This document shows, in pieces, positions 23,916 through 36,200 of a DNA stretch of 64,000 nucleotides. Numbering within the stretch: position 1 is the stretch's first letter; each line of letters starts with the position of its first letter. The stretch covers positions 16,416,106 through 16,480,105 of the forward strand of contig NC_045141.1 of assembly GCF_008831285.2 (NCBI RefSeq). Direction: 5' to 3'. This DNA comes from Nymphaea colorata. Its lineage: Eukaryota; Streptophyta; Magnoliopsida; Nymphaeales; Nymphaeaceae. The position numbers and the translations under genes were made by a program. The notes beneath the pieces are model-generated. The model made no database searches. It was not told the DNA's origin and was given only the letters and a program-made list of their open reading frames with translations.

Positions 23916-26900
23916 AGGGAGAGAGAGAGAGATTCATGTGTCAATCAAAAGGATTGTTATGTTAACCAACCACGCCCAAACATGTAAAAAGTGTATCTTG
24001 TTTGCTTACCGATGCTTGAGGGTGCCTGAATACTCGCAGCATCTATTTGGAGTTAAACCTTGTCGCATACTTATATGAAAATATGGCCCAAGTGACAAAT
24101 GTGAACGTTTGCATGAATTGAATTTTTAGGTAGAAAATACATGGTGGAAGTTTGCACAAACATCTGTAAACTCTTTCATAAATTCCAAAAATTAAAGTTA
24201 CATTTATGAAACAAAATATGGTGCTATTTTCTGATGTGTATTTTTGTTGCCAAACTACCCATTAAAGTAATATGGAAAAAAAAAATGTGGGGTTGGTGTG
24301 GCCAATTGACATCACCAGGCCATACACAGGGAGAGCTTCTTATACAGGAAAGACTTCCCGGGCATGAAGTCCAATCTCTCGTAGCATGAGATATATATAT
24401 CCCTGAATTTCAGGGAATCTCAAGTGTGCAGATCTAAGTAGTGGAGCTTCTTATACCCTCGGATCTCCCATCATTTAACCTGAGATCTGAGGATAAAAAA
24501 AATCCCCCTAATTGAAAAGGCTGCTTAATTAATGTCGAACTCGGAATATTTTATCTTAGCATCCCATTAAAAGATCCCATGAATTTATATCAGCTCAAGA
24601 ATCACCGAGCAATTAAGCTGCATGTCAGCCGACAACAAATAATAATCTTCTTTCCTGGCTCACTAGATTGAAACCTGATTTGAGACCAATGATTCAAAAT
24701 TTGATTAAAGAAAAAGAACGTTATAGCCTGCTACTTTTATGGTATTTCAGTTGTATATGCAATTATTAGTCTGGGTATTTGTGAGCAGGGTTTTCCTTTT
24801 TTTTTTTTTTGTATGGAAAGACTAATAAAGAATTTGATGCATTTTAACTCATAAATGTTAGATGTCGGTCTCCTAAATCAACCCTAAGACTAAGGAAATG
24901 AAAAAACATGAATATATACATATACATATTTTTTATAATCTGTCAGTCATTTAATAGTGGCATCTGCGCAAGTTAAAAGTCATTGAATTAATAATGATTA
25001 ACATGAAAAAGACCAGTTATAACTTATAAGTACGTTTATAAAATGACAAAAAGACGTCAAAAAAGAAAAAGAGATATATTTTAGTCTATGTCATTTCTAG
25101 GTGTCACAATTAGTTAATGCCGTTAAACAGTTAACATATATAATTTGAAGATTTGCTGTAGAAGCTTGTCACCCTTCCCACATTGACGTGGCCATTTTTG
25201 TTTGCTGTCGAACATTATTCATGAATATTTCAACTTTATAGATCAACATGACATATTTAAATTTATAAAAATCGGTAAATAAAATACACCAGTCAAATTT
25301 CTAATTAAGGTTCTAATAACTAATGGTCATAAATTCTTCAGATCGTTTTCATATTATATAAATAAATCTATAAAACAAATAGATGAATAATATTGAAACT
25401 CAAATATAGGGGCAGATACGGAAGGTCGGGCCTTGGCGTCCGGGGACCAACGTGGGCACCGCCACCTTCTTCAAATCACAAGTTACGGCACATAGAAGTC
25501 CCCTTGATTTCTCCAACCCATTGTATTCAGTTGAATAAGAAAGTTTTAAAAATATAATATATTTAATATACTATTTTTTAAAATAATTTACTCACTATTA
25601 ACAAAAAAAATCCCGAAACAACGTACCGTGTAAAGGAAACGAACACTAGGGGCGTCCTTCCCCACCCATTCCCGTTGGCCAATGTTTTTCCCGAGGCACC
25701 AATTTTCCTCTTTATTTCAAATAGATGATGTATGTTTTCGAAATTCATGATACCGGGCCATAAATCTTCCCTCACTGAGAATGATATCCATTATTTGGAG
25801 ATCTTCCATCTACCGGAAACCATCTGCAGGGGATTAATGTCCCCCGATTTTATTCAAAGAAGAGCACAGAGGTGTTCCGTCTTGAACAATGCTACCTGTG
25901 AGTTTGTTTTCTCATTCCAATATCGAATATGCGCCATAAAAAAAAAATTATTGTGTTTATTTTTTAACAAATGAACGAAAATACATATGGACTAACGAAA
26001 AATAACAGCAACTCTAAATTATTAAAACAACAACTGTGGCACCCTACATTGGCCCATTGAAACCTCGGGCTTGCTTCTCTCTCACCTTACATGAATGAAC
26101 CCGTTCTATGCAATTTTTAAAAAAAATTACACTTGTAGGAAAATTTAGAAATAATCGATACAAAAACGAAAATGTGGCGCAAGAGTACCGTTGGCGTGAC
26201 GAATGTGGACAAAATTCCCGACGCTTCTGTAGTCCGTACAACGTTAAATGAATAAAAGAAGTTTGAAATGATGACCCGATTTTTACCTAAAATTCCAAAA
26301 CCAGCTCCATACTTTACTGAAGTTTTTGACATTAATTATGACACGTATTGTCCCCACCGAAGGCGTCAGGAACGCCACCCGTGGAATATATTTCTATATA
26401 TATGTAGATATGGAGATAAGGTTTTCAGATTGCTTCCAGATTCACTGAACCCTGCGATGCCACTGCACATACCGACATACGTTATGATGTGAACTCTTCC
26501 GTTCGGACACAAGAGGCCTGACGGAATTTAAAGTCGGACCGAAATCCAACTTTATAGCACTTGGGACACTTCCAAACATTTTCCAAATCATATATGGAAG
26601 TAAATATTATATGGAAGTTAATTTAGATGCGAATTTGAAAGTTATGGACGTTTTATTCATTTGTACAAATCAGATTCGGATATGTTATGGACTTTTTAGA
26701 ATGTGCATTCAAATCCATAAACGTGAATGCCCAATTAGTAGGTTAATTAAGGGTACATCTAATTCAAATATGATCCATTAAAATGGTTAATAAGACGTCT
26801 ACTGCCCCATTAGTTGGTGGAAATGTTAGATCTGCGCCCTTTTTCATTTCTAATTCATATGCAGGTGAATGGTACAGACAGACCTACGATTCTAAATAAA

Positions 26901-29110
26901 CTATAGCGCGTCACTTTCATTCTAGAAGACCTGCCCACTCAACCAGATGACATAAGATTAGATCAGCTAAATACCTAACAAATCGGGTTTGGTACAACTA
27001 GAAAAGCCAACATTGCTAGAATCGATCAGCGAAATAGATAGGAAACAAATGTGCAGATTCAGATGAGTGTTATCTTAATTGCTAATTTACAGGATTAGGT
27101 GTTCCTCTGTTCATGCGGTTCGACAGTCCTTCAATCCGCCACAAGCTTAAAGGAAAAAATAATTCGTGATGAGCTGTTTCATTTGATTTGAAAGACTGTT
27201 ATCGCAGAGAAATGGGAGCAAGGATATTAACTCGACTTTACTTATGATGGTGCAGAGCAGAAGGCTTATACAAAGATTCTTCTGTCCAACTCCAAAACAA
27301 GGAATTTCAAAACATAGACCCTTGAACCCGTGGGAAGGTGTTTCCTTACATGTGAACATAAAAACACCAATAGCCACTGTACTGTAAACCACCATTGTAT
27401 ATACACAAACACAGGGGAACACATCCATTAAATTTTTTGCAATGCCGTATTTTGGAACAGCAGATTGCAGTATTCGCAGGAGCTGTGCAAGGGCGTGTTC
27501 CATATGCCCAGCGTTTGCTTCTCAAGGAGCTTCATTAACTAGTGGGATGGGATGGGGTGCTGATTTCGATCCGTGGATTCAAACAGCCTGGACTTCCAGT
27601 TCCCACAAACGAGGTTCAGTGCTTCGGGACAAGATGGGGGAGGTGGGATGAGGTGCTGGGGCAGAAGAATCTGGATGCACAGAGAACAACATAAAGTGAA
27701 ATTAAAGCCTTCAGAAAGCAGCCCATAGCAGCAACAGCAGCTTGTCCCCGATCGAGGATCAAAGAAATCCACAGAAATTGCGCAAAACAAGTGCAGAGAG
27801 AGTGAAAACTGTTTAGCGCTCTTTCTTTTTTTTTCATAGAAAGATGAAGTATTTTTTATGCTCACCCGACATTGCTTGATATCGGTTCAATAATTCTTTG
27901 TTATACAAATACTGTTTATCAATTCCATTAGCTTGAGAGTTGAGACTGCTAGTCGTTCTTGAAGAAGCTTTAAAAACCCTTTAATAAACAATATTTTCTT
28001 TGATCAAATAGATCAAAGCTTGAAATGGGTCGAAGACAATCTGTCAACCAACTCAATATGATATGCTTTAGTAGACTAGTGCAGTAAATGTGTCTTGCTT
28101 CTACCGAAGAAAGTTGAAGAAAATTGTAATATATAGTTCAAATTGTTTCAATAAAAAATATAAAAAAACAAAACAGTACAATAAATTTTTAAAAATTTTA
28201 AAAAACTAAAAGTAAGAAGAAAATAAAATAAATAAGAAACTAATAACACAAAGAATTGCAACAAGAAAAAAATTAAAAAAAAACTGTTTGGCATTAAAAA
28301 AACTGAAAAAATAAAAAAATGCTTTAAAAACACCTTTTTCGTTTTTAACTTTTTTTAAAAAACACGTTTTTTTAATTTTAAATAGTCATTTAATTTATTG
28401 CGTTTTTTTGCTTTTTTTAAAAAAAAAACGCATTTTCTATCAAGATAGTTTCAACCAAATAAACCTGATTCACCCGGAAATAAACCTGATTCACGGGAGC
28501 CACTTTGGTTAGACTTGCTATTTTATTTTATTTTATTGTCTTGTTACCATCCCAATTTTTATGATGGATAGGATTTGGAATGTAATTAAGCAGGTGTAGT
28601 TCTTTTCCTTGAGACGGCAAAAAAGCAAAACCAGGGGCAGGCCTTCGGCTGTCTTCTTTTCGGGTTTAGCTTCTATGAAAACTAAAATTAGCGACTGTTA
28701 CGTACGAAGGAAATTTTTTATGACACTGACATATTATTCTGCAGGAGGTAACGTAATGGGCCACCGCGCCTTTCACTTCTTTAATAAATATCTGCCACTT
28801 CCTTAGTACTTCTTTTGACAAGTGTAACTCTTCAACAGTGATGGTGTTGAAATGGTTAGTAAATTACTGTTTTTTACATGTAATGATGAAGTCGCAGGCT
28901 AATTCTTTTGATCTTTTTTTTTTGTTTCTCCGGTTTTTCTTTTTATTTCTTTCAATTGTTTCTTTCACCTTTCACCGTCGGTCGTCCACCTATCCTTGTA
29001 AACCAAAAAGCATTTACTACTGAAATGGAAATGTGCTCTTCAGTTTCTTTAACTGGGGTGGGTTCTTGTTACCAGCAGCAAGAAGAAACCAGTGGGTGAG
29101 CGAGCGGCGG
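23916..29110. other. Intergenic, AT-rich, no recognised gene
   Basis: Both strands were examined. The open frames here are short, AT-driven and show no known domain. The only structured item is the AT-rich repeat at 28141-28445. Confidence 0.6.
28141..28445 (-). repeat. AT-rich dispersed repeat, inverted relative to 31015-31320
   Basis: The reverse complement contains the series TTTTTTAATGCCAAACAG then TTGTTGCAA then TTTTTAGTTTT, in the same order as 31,110-31,230. It is probably a MITE-like, AT-rich element copy. Ends are unclear because of A/T homopolymers. Confidence 0.5.
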
Positions 29111-29187
29111 GCCGACCCCTGATTTCCTTCCTCTCACAAACCCATACAAGTTTACCCTCTTCTCCCTCCCTCTTGGGCGCTATAAAT
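29111..29187 (+). promoter_or_regulatory. A1 promoter: GCCGAC box and TATA box
   Basis: GCCGAC at 29111-29116 within GGCCGACCCCTG, and TATAAAT at 29181-29187, 70 bp apart. The ATG is 138 bp after the TATA. GCCGAC fits the DRE/CRT core RCCGAC bound by DREB/CBF-type AP2 factors. Use as a binding site is inferred. Confidence 0.6.
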
Positions 29188-29324
29188 TGCACCACTCGCT
29201 CCCCTTCCATCTTCACGGTCATGTGCATTCCTCTGTCTTTGGTTTTGGTTTCCATCAGATCTCCTTTCTCTCCTTCTTCCTGTCAAATCTTTCCTCCAGT
29301 TCTCTAAATTCTAAGACTACAATA

Positions 29325-30005
29325 ATGGCTGGCGAGTCTAATGTGCAGGCTTCATCTCCATTGGAGTTGACAGGCCTAGGACCTTTGGACCAGAAGCTTT
29401 CTATGGCAAAGCGCTGCGGCCATGGTAATGCTTCTCTCATTTATCCATCCTTCTTCCTATGATTTGGTTTCGTTTTCCTGGTTTAAAAGAACTAATGTGC
29501 TTTTTGGTAGTCTGGATCTGAGGGTTATATATGTTGTTTGTGTGCAAATGGGACTAATCTAATATGGTATTTGGTGATGACAGAGGGCGTGGTTGCCGGA
29601 GCAAGAGCCGCTGTGGTTGCAACTGTTGCTAGCGCAGTCCCCACTGTAATTACCTCTTTCTTTCTATCATCTCACTTTTTCTTCTGTATTTGTAATACGA
29701 AGCTTACTGACGACGGCGTTACATGAAATGGCAGTTGGCAAGCGTGAGAATGATACCATGGGCAAGGCGCAACCTCAACCCCACCGCTCAGGCCCTCATC
29801 GTCTCCTTAGGTACGAAAGATGTGTCCATTCCTCACAGACCACAGGCTCTGTATCATGATAGTTAATCATGGGTGTTAGTTGCTGGTTCTTGACTGTGTT
29901 TGGTTTGGTTTGATTGCAGTGGCAGGCTCGGCGTACTTCATAGTTGCAGACAAGACGGTGCTGGCCACAGCAAGGAAGAACTCTTTCCAGAACCTCCATC
30001 CCTGA
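29325..30005 (+). CDS. ENOD93: Early nodulin 93-like protein, copy A1
   Basis: Four exons: 29325-29424, 29584-29645, 29735-29810 and 29920-30005, all introns GT-AG, giving 107 residues, the family's usual size. Family hallmarks are LDQKLSMAKRCGHEG (21-35), a first hydrophobic helix about 36-54 ending SAVPT, LASVRMIPWARRNLNPTA (55-72), and a second hydrophobic stretch about 73-89 followed by [14 protein letters not shown]. The protein has no signal peptide and is a small two-helix membrane protein. In other plants ENOD93 proteins were found in nodules and nitrogen-responsive tissue and, in Arabidopsis, with mitochondrial cytochrome c oxidase. The role here is inferred from that. The start is fixed by the shared MAGES/MAGD opening of all seven copies; an upstream in-frame ATG exists but lies in the 5' UTR. 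Subtype A. Confidence 0.92.
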
Positions 30006-32299
30006 ATCATCAGGCCATTCATGCACATACAATGGAAATGTTTTATGTCTCTACGTATCTTTTGCTTCAGGCTTTTTCTACTGGAGTTGTTCTCAACCCG
30101 TATGAGCAATGTATAACAGCTCTCCTCCATATGTATAAATACGAATGATCTTTCTTCCCAACAGTTTGGTTGTTCGACTCTTTTTGAATTGAATCCAGAG
30201 AGAGAGTAGCCGCGCTGAGCCGAGCCAAGGTTGAGCCAACGAAGGCAGTATGGCGTTGGTAGAGTGATGATTCCCCTGCATTATTTTGGTTCTCCAAGAA
30301 AACAGAGGACCCCCTGATTTGTCCTCATCTTTTAACATGCGCGGGCCCACCACCCGTTGTTTTCTCCTCATCGTAACTGTGGACCCCACAACGCAATCCT
30401 CCAAAATTGGTGGGCCCTTCCAGGTACAACCCCCTGCTTTGCGGCCTCAAGAAGTAAAAATGGGAAATTTTATCTACGTATAATCTTTTACCATTAATTC
30501 AACGTGGCCCCTCATACTTTTCGTGTATTTCCGAGCAGGTGCTTGGGTTTTTGACAGTCAAATACTGAAGCTAGGCAATCATTGAAAACGAAAAGAATGC
30601 GCAAAAAAGGAAATTTTAGGAAATATCATGTCCAAACGGATAAGGAGAGAGAGAGAGGGTCACGATTTACAAATTCACAATATATATTTATAAGAGAAAC
30701 ACAGTCCACACTGTTAGATCATTTCTAATGTCCCGTTATTTGATTCCCATGCCAAATTATCAACTGATATAAGATTTAATTAGTTAATGCATACGACTTC
30801 CATCGGATTCATATCGTATAGGCTGATTTATTTTTAGATACGATCTAACTTTATATCTGATGTGATTTTAAAAAGCGATTTGTCATGATTTAAGAAAAGT
30901 GAGTTGAGGGAAAACGAATATTAAGTTAGTCATTTTCTTACTTAAATAATGCTTTTTAATCGTCAACAACGAATCATTTTTTTTTTCAAAAATTAACTCA
31001 AGTAAAGCATGTTTTATTAAATTAGTATTTATAAAAAAAAAAGTGAACATGAAATGCCGTTTAAAACTTTAAAAAACCCTTTTTTTTAAAAAAAACATGT
31101 TTTTTCGCATTTTTTTATTTTTTAATACCAAACAGGTTTTTTTGTAATTTTTTATTTTTTATTTGTTGCAAATCTACTTTGTATTATTATTTTCTCACTT
31201 ATTTGATTTTTCTCTATTTTTAGTTTTAAATTTTTTAAAAAAATACTTTTTTTTTCACAATCTCCATATTATACTAAAAAAAAACCTTGAATTTGTCTTA
31301 AAATTCGGAGAAGTTATTTGTGACTATGTAGAAATATCATATTTTGTTTTAACATGAATATAAGAAACCCAATTTTTATCTCATGTCCAAATGCGCAGCA
31401 GTTTCACCGAAACGGATTTATTGAGATCATTAATACGAACCAAAGCTAAATGGAATCTGAGTTGATAAGAATCGATCTCATGTGCAGGTGCTGTTGTTTA
31501 AAGGCTTATTCTCGGCAAGCAAACCACAGAAATCACCATCACAAAGAAGATTAAAATATTGAGATTTTAGTCAATTTAATACTAGATAATCTTGTTTACG
31601 TGCAAGGATTGTGTTGGTTCTAACTGATCCCTTAGGACATACTATTAACCCTCGATTTGAAAAATTTTTCCTCCTATCGCTTTCATTTCTACACCTTCCT
31701 ATCAACTCATGAGCAGAAAAATAGTAAAAAGAGGGCCTGCCACCAATCCACCAGCCAAGAGAATAATGGATCGACCAATAATACTTGGGGCTTAAAAGCT
31801 GCGTGTATAGGAAAACCATGGCCTCCCACATCTGGATAGCAGGAGGGCGCAGCTTTGTATCACCCATTATTGCGCTTCATGGCACAAGGGCTTTGTTTCT
31901 TCCATGATCACTGTGTGTTTTCTCTTTCTTTTTCTCTTTCTGTTCTTACCCTGCATTATCGGTTTCAATATATATATTGAACCACAAAAACCAAATTCAT
32001 TAAAATTAATTATTAAACTTTTTTTTTTTTTTGTAATTTAACTTTCATAGATACGACCTTAAGCTTGTTAGTCATTTTTCTTACTTTAATAATAATTTTT
32101 AATAATCGACGAATAAATGGTTTTTAAAAAGTTAAAATTTTCATAATACAAAATTCTTTTTTTGTTTAACAAAGGATTTGAAGTAAATTACTATTTATAT
32201 AAAATTAGTATTTATAAACACATGAGGAGGTTCACATTTTGTTTAAAACATTTTTTAAGATAAATTTAAGAGGTTTGGTTTTTCTTTGTTACTCAATCG

Positions 32300-32330
<31 letters not shown>

Positions 32331-33045
32331 GTGTGTGTGCACTCAATAAGTGCATGATTAAATCCGACATTTGAAAATTAAATCTATAAAAATAAGATGC
32401 ATTGATACAAGTACAAACTGAAGAACTAAAATTAATTTTTATAATTTTAAGGCACAGCATTATTTAAAATCCTATTTGTTTCCGGTTATAAAAGATGATG
32501 CAAATTAATCGCAAAAATGAGCAAGGGAATTAATGCTATGTTTTCGAATAAGCTGTCGTACTAAATGGATATTTTTTGTCTATCAATGATGACGGCAAAG
32601 TAGCAAAACGATGGGTCCCTTACCCCTTCTCGCTTCTCAACTTGTCCGGATTTTCCACTAAAACCGAAAGCTTCTGTCTCCAAAGGAAATTATATGACAT
32701 CGACGTTAGTTCATCCGTTCATGCATCCGATCGCTCCAAAGGCTTCTAGTCCTCTCTCTCCCACTTCTTTATTAAGGCCCTGTCCTTTTGCCATGGAACA
32801 GAGAGTTTTCACCGGAGATGGTAAAGCTCCAGGCGACTTTTCTAGTTTTCACGCCGGTAACGATTAAGGAAGTGGCCAGTAATTTTCCCTTCCTGAATTT
32901 TGGTGTGTATAATTCACGTTTTCAACCTTTTACTGTGACTTCTGCAGTAGTAAAAAATCTGAAAACTGTTCGCACAAGTCGGAATGCTACAAAATGGAAT
33001 CTTAGATAAGTTTTAGACTGCCGGCAGGGAGTGAGCGAAACCACC
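30006..33045. other. A1-B1 spacer
   Basis: No gene recognised. Parts match the A3-B2 spacer (46.9-48.8 kb): 30,200-30,240 with about 47,075-47,120, 31,560-31,860 with about 47,540-47,840, and 32,550-32,640 with about 48,380-48,450. This shows that gene and spacer were duplicated together. Confidence 0.6.
31015..31320 (+). repeat. AT-rich dispersed repeat, inverted relative to 28141-28445
   Basis: Contains TTTTTTAATACCAAACAGG, TTTGTTGCAAATC and TTTTTAGTTTT in the order seen in the reverse complement of 28141-28445. The pair flanks gene A1 in opposite orientation. Confidence 0.5.
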
Positions 33046-33112
33046 GGCCGAACCCCGAAATTCACAAACCGGCGGGAACTCATCCACTTCTCTTTTCTTT
33101 GGCACCATAAAT
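33046..33112 (+). promoter_or_regulatory. B1 promoter: altered GCCGAA box and weak TATA
   Basis: The position of the shared GGCCGACCCC box reads GGCCGAACCCC here, so the GCCGAC core is lost. The TATA position reads CCATAAAT (about 33,105) instead of TATAAAT. Promoter change and promoter position are seen directly. Reduced activity is inferred. Confidence 0.55.
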
Positions 33113-33230
33113 CTCTCCATCCACTGCTGCCCTTCAGTACTCCCACATCAGAACCTCACTGCTTTCTTCTGTTTGACTTAACTCTTCGTCGTTAAATCCC
33201 TCCTGCTTTCTCGATTTGAAGCGGCAGAAA

Positions 33231-36200
33231 ATGGCTGGTGATAAGACGAACGTGCAGGCTTCATCTCCACTGGAGGTGAACGGTCTCGGACCCCTTGACC
33301 AGAAGCTTGCTATGGCAAAGCGATATGGCCATGGTAGTACTTAGTTAGAAACTATCTCCGCTTGCGAGTTCTCTTTTGCTGATCAAGAAGACTAATTATT
33401 GTTGGAAAATGTAATGCGAGCCCTAACTCAGCTACAAACTCAAATTTATGCGGAGAAAATCCAGCAGAGTCTCGACGTCCAAACTGATGCTCAATAATAA
33501 CTTGGCAAAGTATACTTAAACAAACAAACTATTTATTCATCAAACTGGATATTACAAAAGAAGACTTAAGAAAACTCACCTCGGCGCACGCAGTGAGCTA
33601 ATACACCCAACGCCCTTGAAACTTCAACACTTGAGTTCACGAAGTGAACACACCAGCACTCACCAGCTCACAAAGTGAGCACACACTAAACCTCAACTCA
33701 ACTCACAATGCTCAATCCACCTCACAATTTTTCACACATACCCCTCAACCATCATCCCCTATTTATAGGAGAGGAGGTCGGTGGATGAAGCTTCCACCGA
33801 TTTCCACATTGTTTCTTTTTTAATTATTTTTCTTTCTTTTTAATCAGCACCGACATTATAACCACCGACTTAAAGGAGAGGCTCAAAGCCTCATGAGTCT
33901 TCTCGACTCATCTCAAGAGAGTCGGTGGGAGAGTCGGTGATGACTCTACAATCTCCCCCTCATTACCGACTCTCTACTTATGACTCCTAACATTCTTCGA
34001 AACTTGGTGAACGTTTGCACTGGCAGGCTTTTGGTAAAGATGTCAGCAACTTGATCTTCTGAAGCGATTGGCTGCAATTGAATTTCTCCTCTGAGTACCT
34101 TTTCTCTGATAAAATGATGTTCTACTTCTATGTGTTTTGTTCGAGCATGGAAGACAGGATTTTCTGCAAGTCTGACTGCACTTTGATTATCGCAATAGAG
34201 TCTCACTGTATAATCCACGTCTTGTTTAATGTCTTTCAGCAGTCGCATCAACCACACACATTCTTGTGCTGCTTGAGATGCTGCTCTATATTCAGCTTCT
34301 GTTGTAGACAGTGAAACTGTCGGTTGTCTCTTGCTGCACCATGAAATTGCACCACTTCCAAGACTGAATGTATATCCAGTGGTCGATCTTCGAGTTGATA
34401 AGTCTCCAGCATAATCCGCATCACAATGACCAACAACTTGACAAGTTGGTCCCTTCTCATAAAGTATACCAAAGTCAAGAGTTCCTTTGATATACCTTAA
34501 TATTCTTTTTAGTGCTTCTAAATGTGGCTTCCTTGGAGTTTGCATAAACCTGCTCACAACACCAACTGCATAGGCAATGTCTGGTCTTGTTAATGTTAAG
34601 TAAATTAGGCTTCCAACCAGTTGCCGATACATAGTAACGTCTTCTAGCTTGTCTCCTTCGTCAGTTCTAAGCTTTGCATTTATCTCAATTGGTGTTGAGA
34701 TAGGTTTACATCCGAGCATACCATACTTACGTAGTAAGTCATGAGCATACTTCTTTTGACTTAAAAATAGTCCTTGAGATTCATAATCAATTTCTAATCC
34801 AAGGAAGTGTCGCAACTCTCCCAGCTCTTTCATTTCAAATCTCACCGTGAGATGTTCACGAATGAGATTAATTTCTTCATTGTCATCTCCAGTGATAATT
34901 AAATCATCAACATAAATTAACAAGATAGTAAGTTTCGTACCTCTTGTCTTGATGAAGAGACTTGAATCTGCTGAAGAGACTTGAAATCCACTAAACACCA
35001 AAAATTCAGCTATTTTTCCGTACCATGCTCTTGGTGCTTGTTTTAGTCCATAGAGTGCTTTTCTTAACTTGCAGACTTAGTCTGGCTTGTTTGGAGATTT
35101 GAATCCTTCAGATTGCTCCATATAGATTTCATGGTCGAGATCTCCATATAAGAATGCATTTTTCACATCCATTTGCCATAACTTCCAGGATTTACTTGCA
35201 GCAATGGCTATCAGAACACTTACGGATGTGATTTTCGCAACAGGACTAAAAGTTTCTTCAAAATCAATATTATACTGCTGAGAAAATCCTCTCGCGACTA
35301 GTCGAGCCTTATATCTATCAACTGAGCCATCTGTCTTTCTTTTTATTTTGTAAACCCATTTACAAGTAATGGGCTTTACTCCTGCAGGCTTTGGTACGAG
35401 CTCCCAGGTTTCGTTATGCTCCAATGCCTTTATTTCATCTTTCATTGCTGATTGCCACTTTTCAACATCTTTTGCTTCTTCAAAAGAAGCTGGCTCGATC
35501 TCCTCCATGATGGCACAGTCTGCATCTACATACTTGGGATTTGGTTTTGGTATTCTTGTTGATCTTCTTAGTGTCATGGGTGCTTCTTCTGGCTCTTCAA
35601 ATTGTGATGGTCTTTCTTTTTCTGTACTTCTTTGTTGGACTGGACTGACTCCAGTTCTCCATGGATCTATACGTTCTTCTCGTCTTGGACTATGTTCAGG
35701 CATCTGGCTTCTCTAGTTGTCTTACTTCTATGTCTTCAGACTGAGGCTCTCCTTGATTCATCTCAAACTGTATTTTGTTTTGAACGTCTCTTTCAAGAAC
35801 TGGAGAGTCTGGAAGCGTCTTCTTCTCTTCTGACCACCACGATGATGCTTCATCGAAGATGACGTCGCGAGAAACATAAACTTGTCCTGTGCTAGGATTA
35901 GCACATCTCCATCCTTTCCGATATGGGTCATATCCGACAAAGACACACCTCTGTGCCTTTTTGTCGAACTTAGTCCTGTGCTGCTCAGATATAAAAACAT
36001 AACATACACAACCAAATACTTTAAAATAACTCACAGATGGCTTCTTTTTATGGAGCATTTCATATGGAGACTTAAAATTAAATCTCGGCTTTGGTAATCG
36101 ATTGATTACGTGTACAGCGGTGCTGACACACTCGGCCCAAAATCTTGGTGGCATGTTCTTTGCATGCATCATGCTTCGACATGTTTCTGCTATGTGACGA

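Noticed and set aside
28148-28333. Small Phe/Leu-rich minus-strand frame
   Set aside because: It is the translation of an A/T homopolymer-rich repeat.
29187-29324. Upstream in-frame ATG for ENOD93 copy A1
   Set aside because: It lies close behind the TATA box, is not conserved in the other six copies, and would add a non-family N-terminus.
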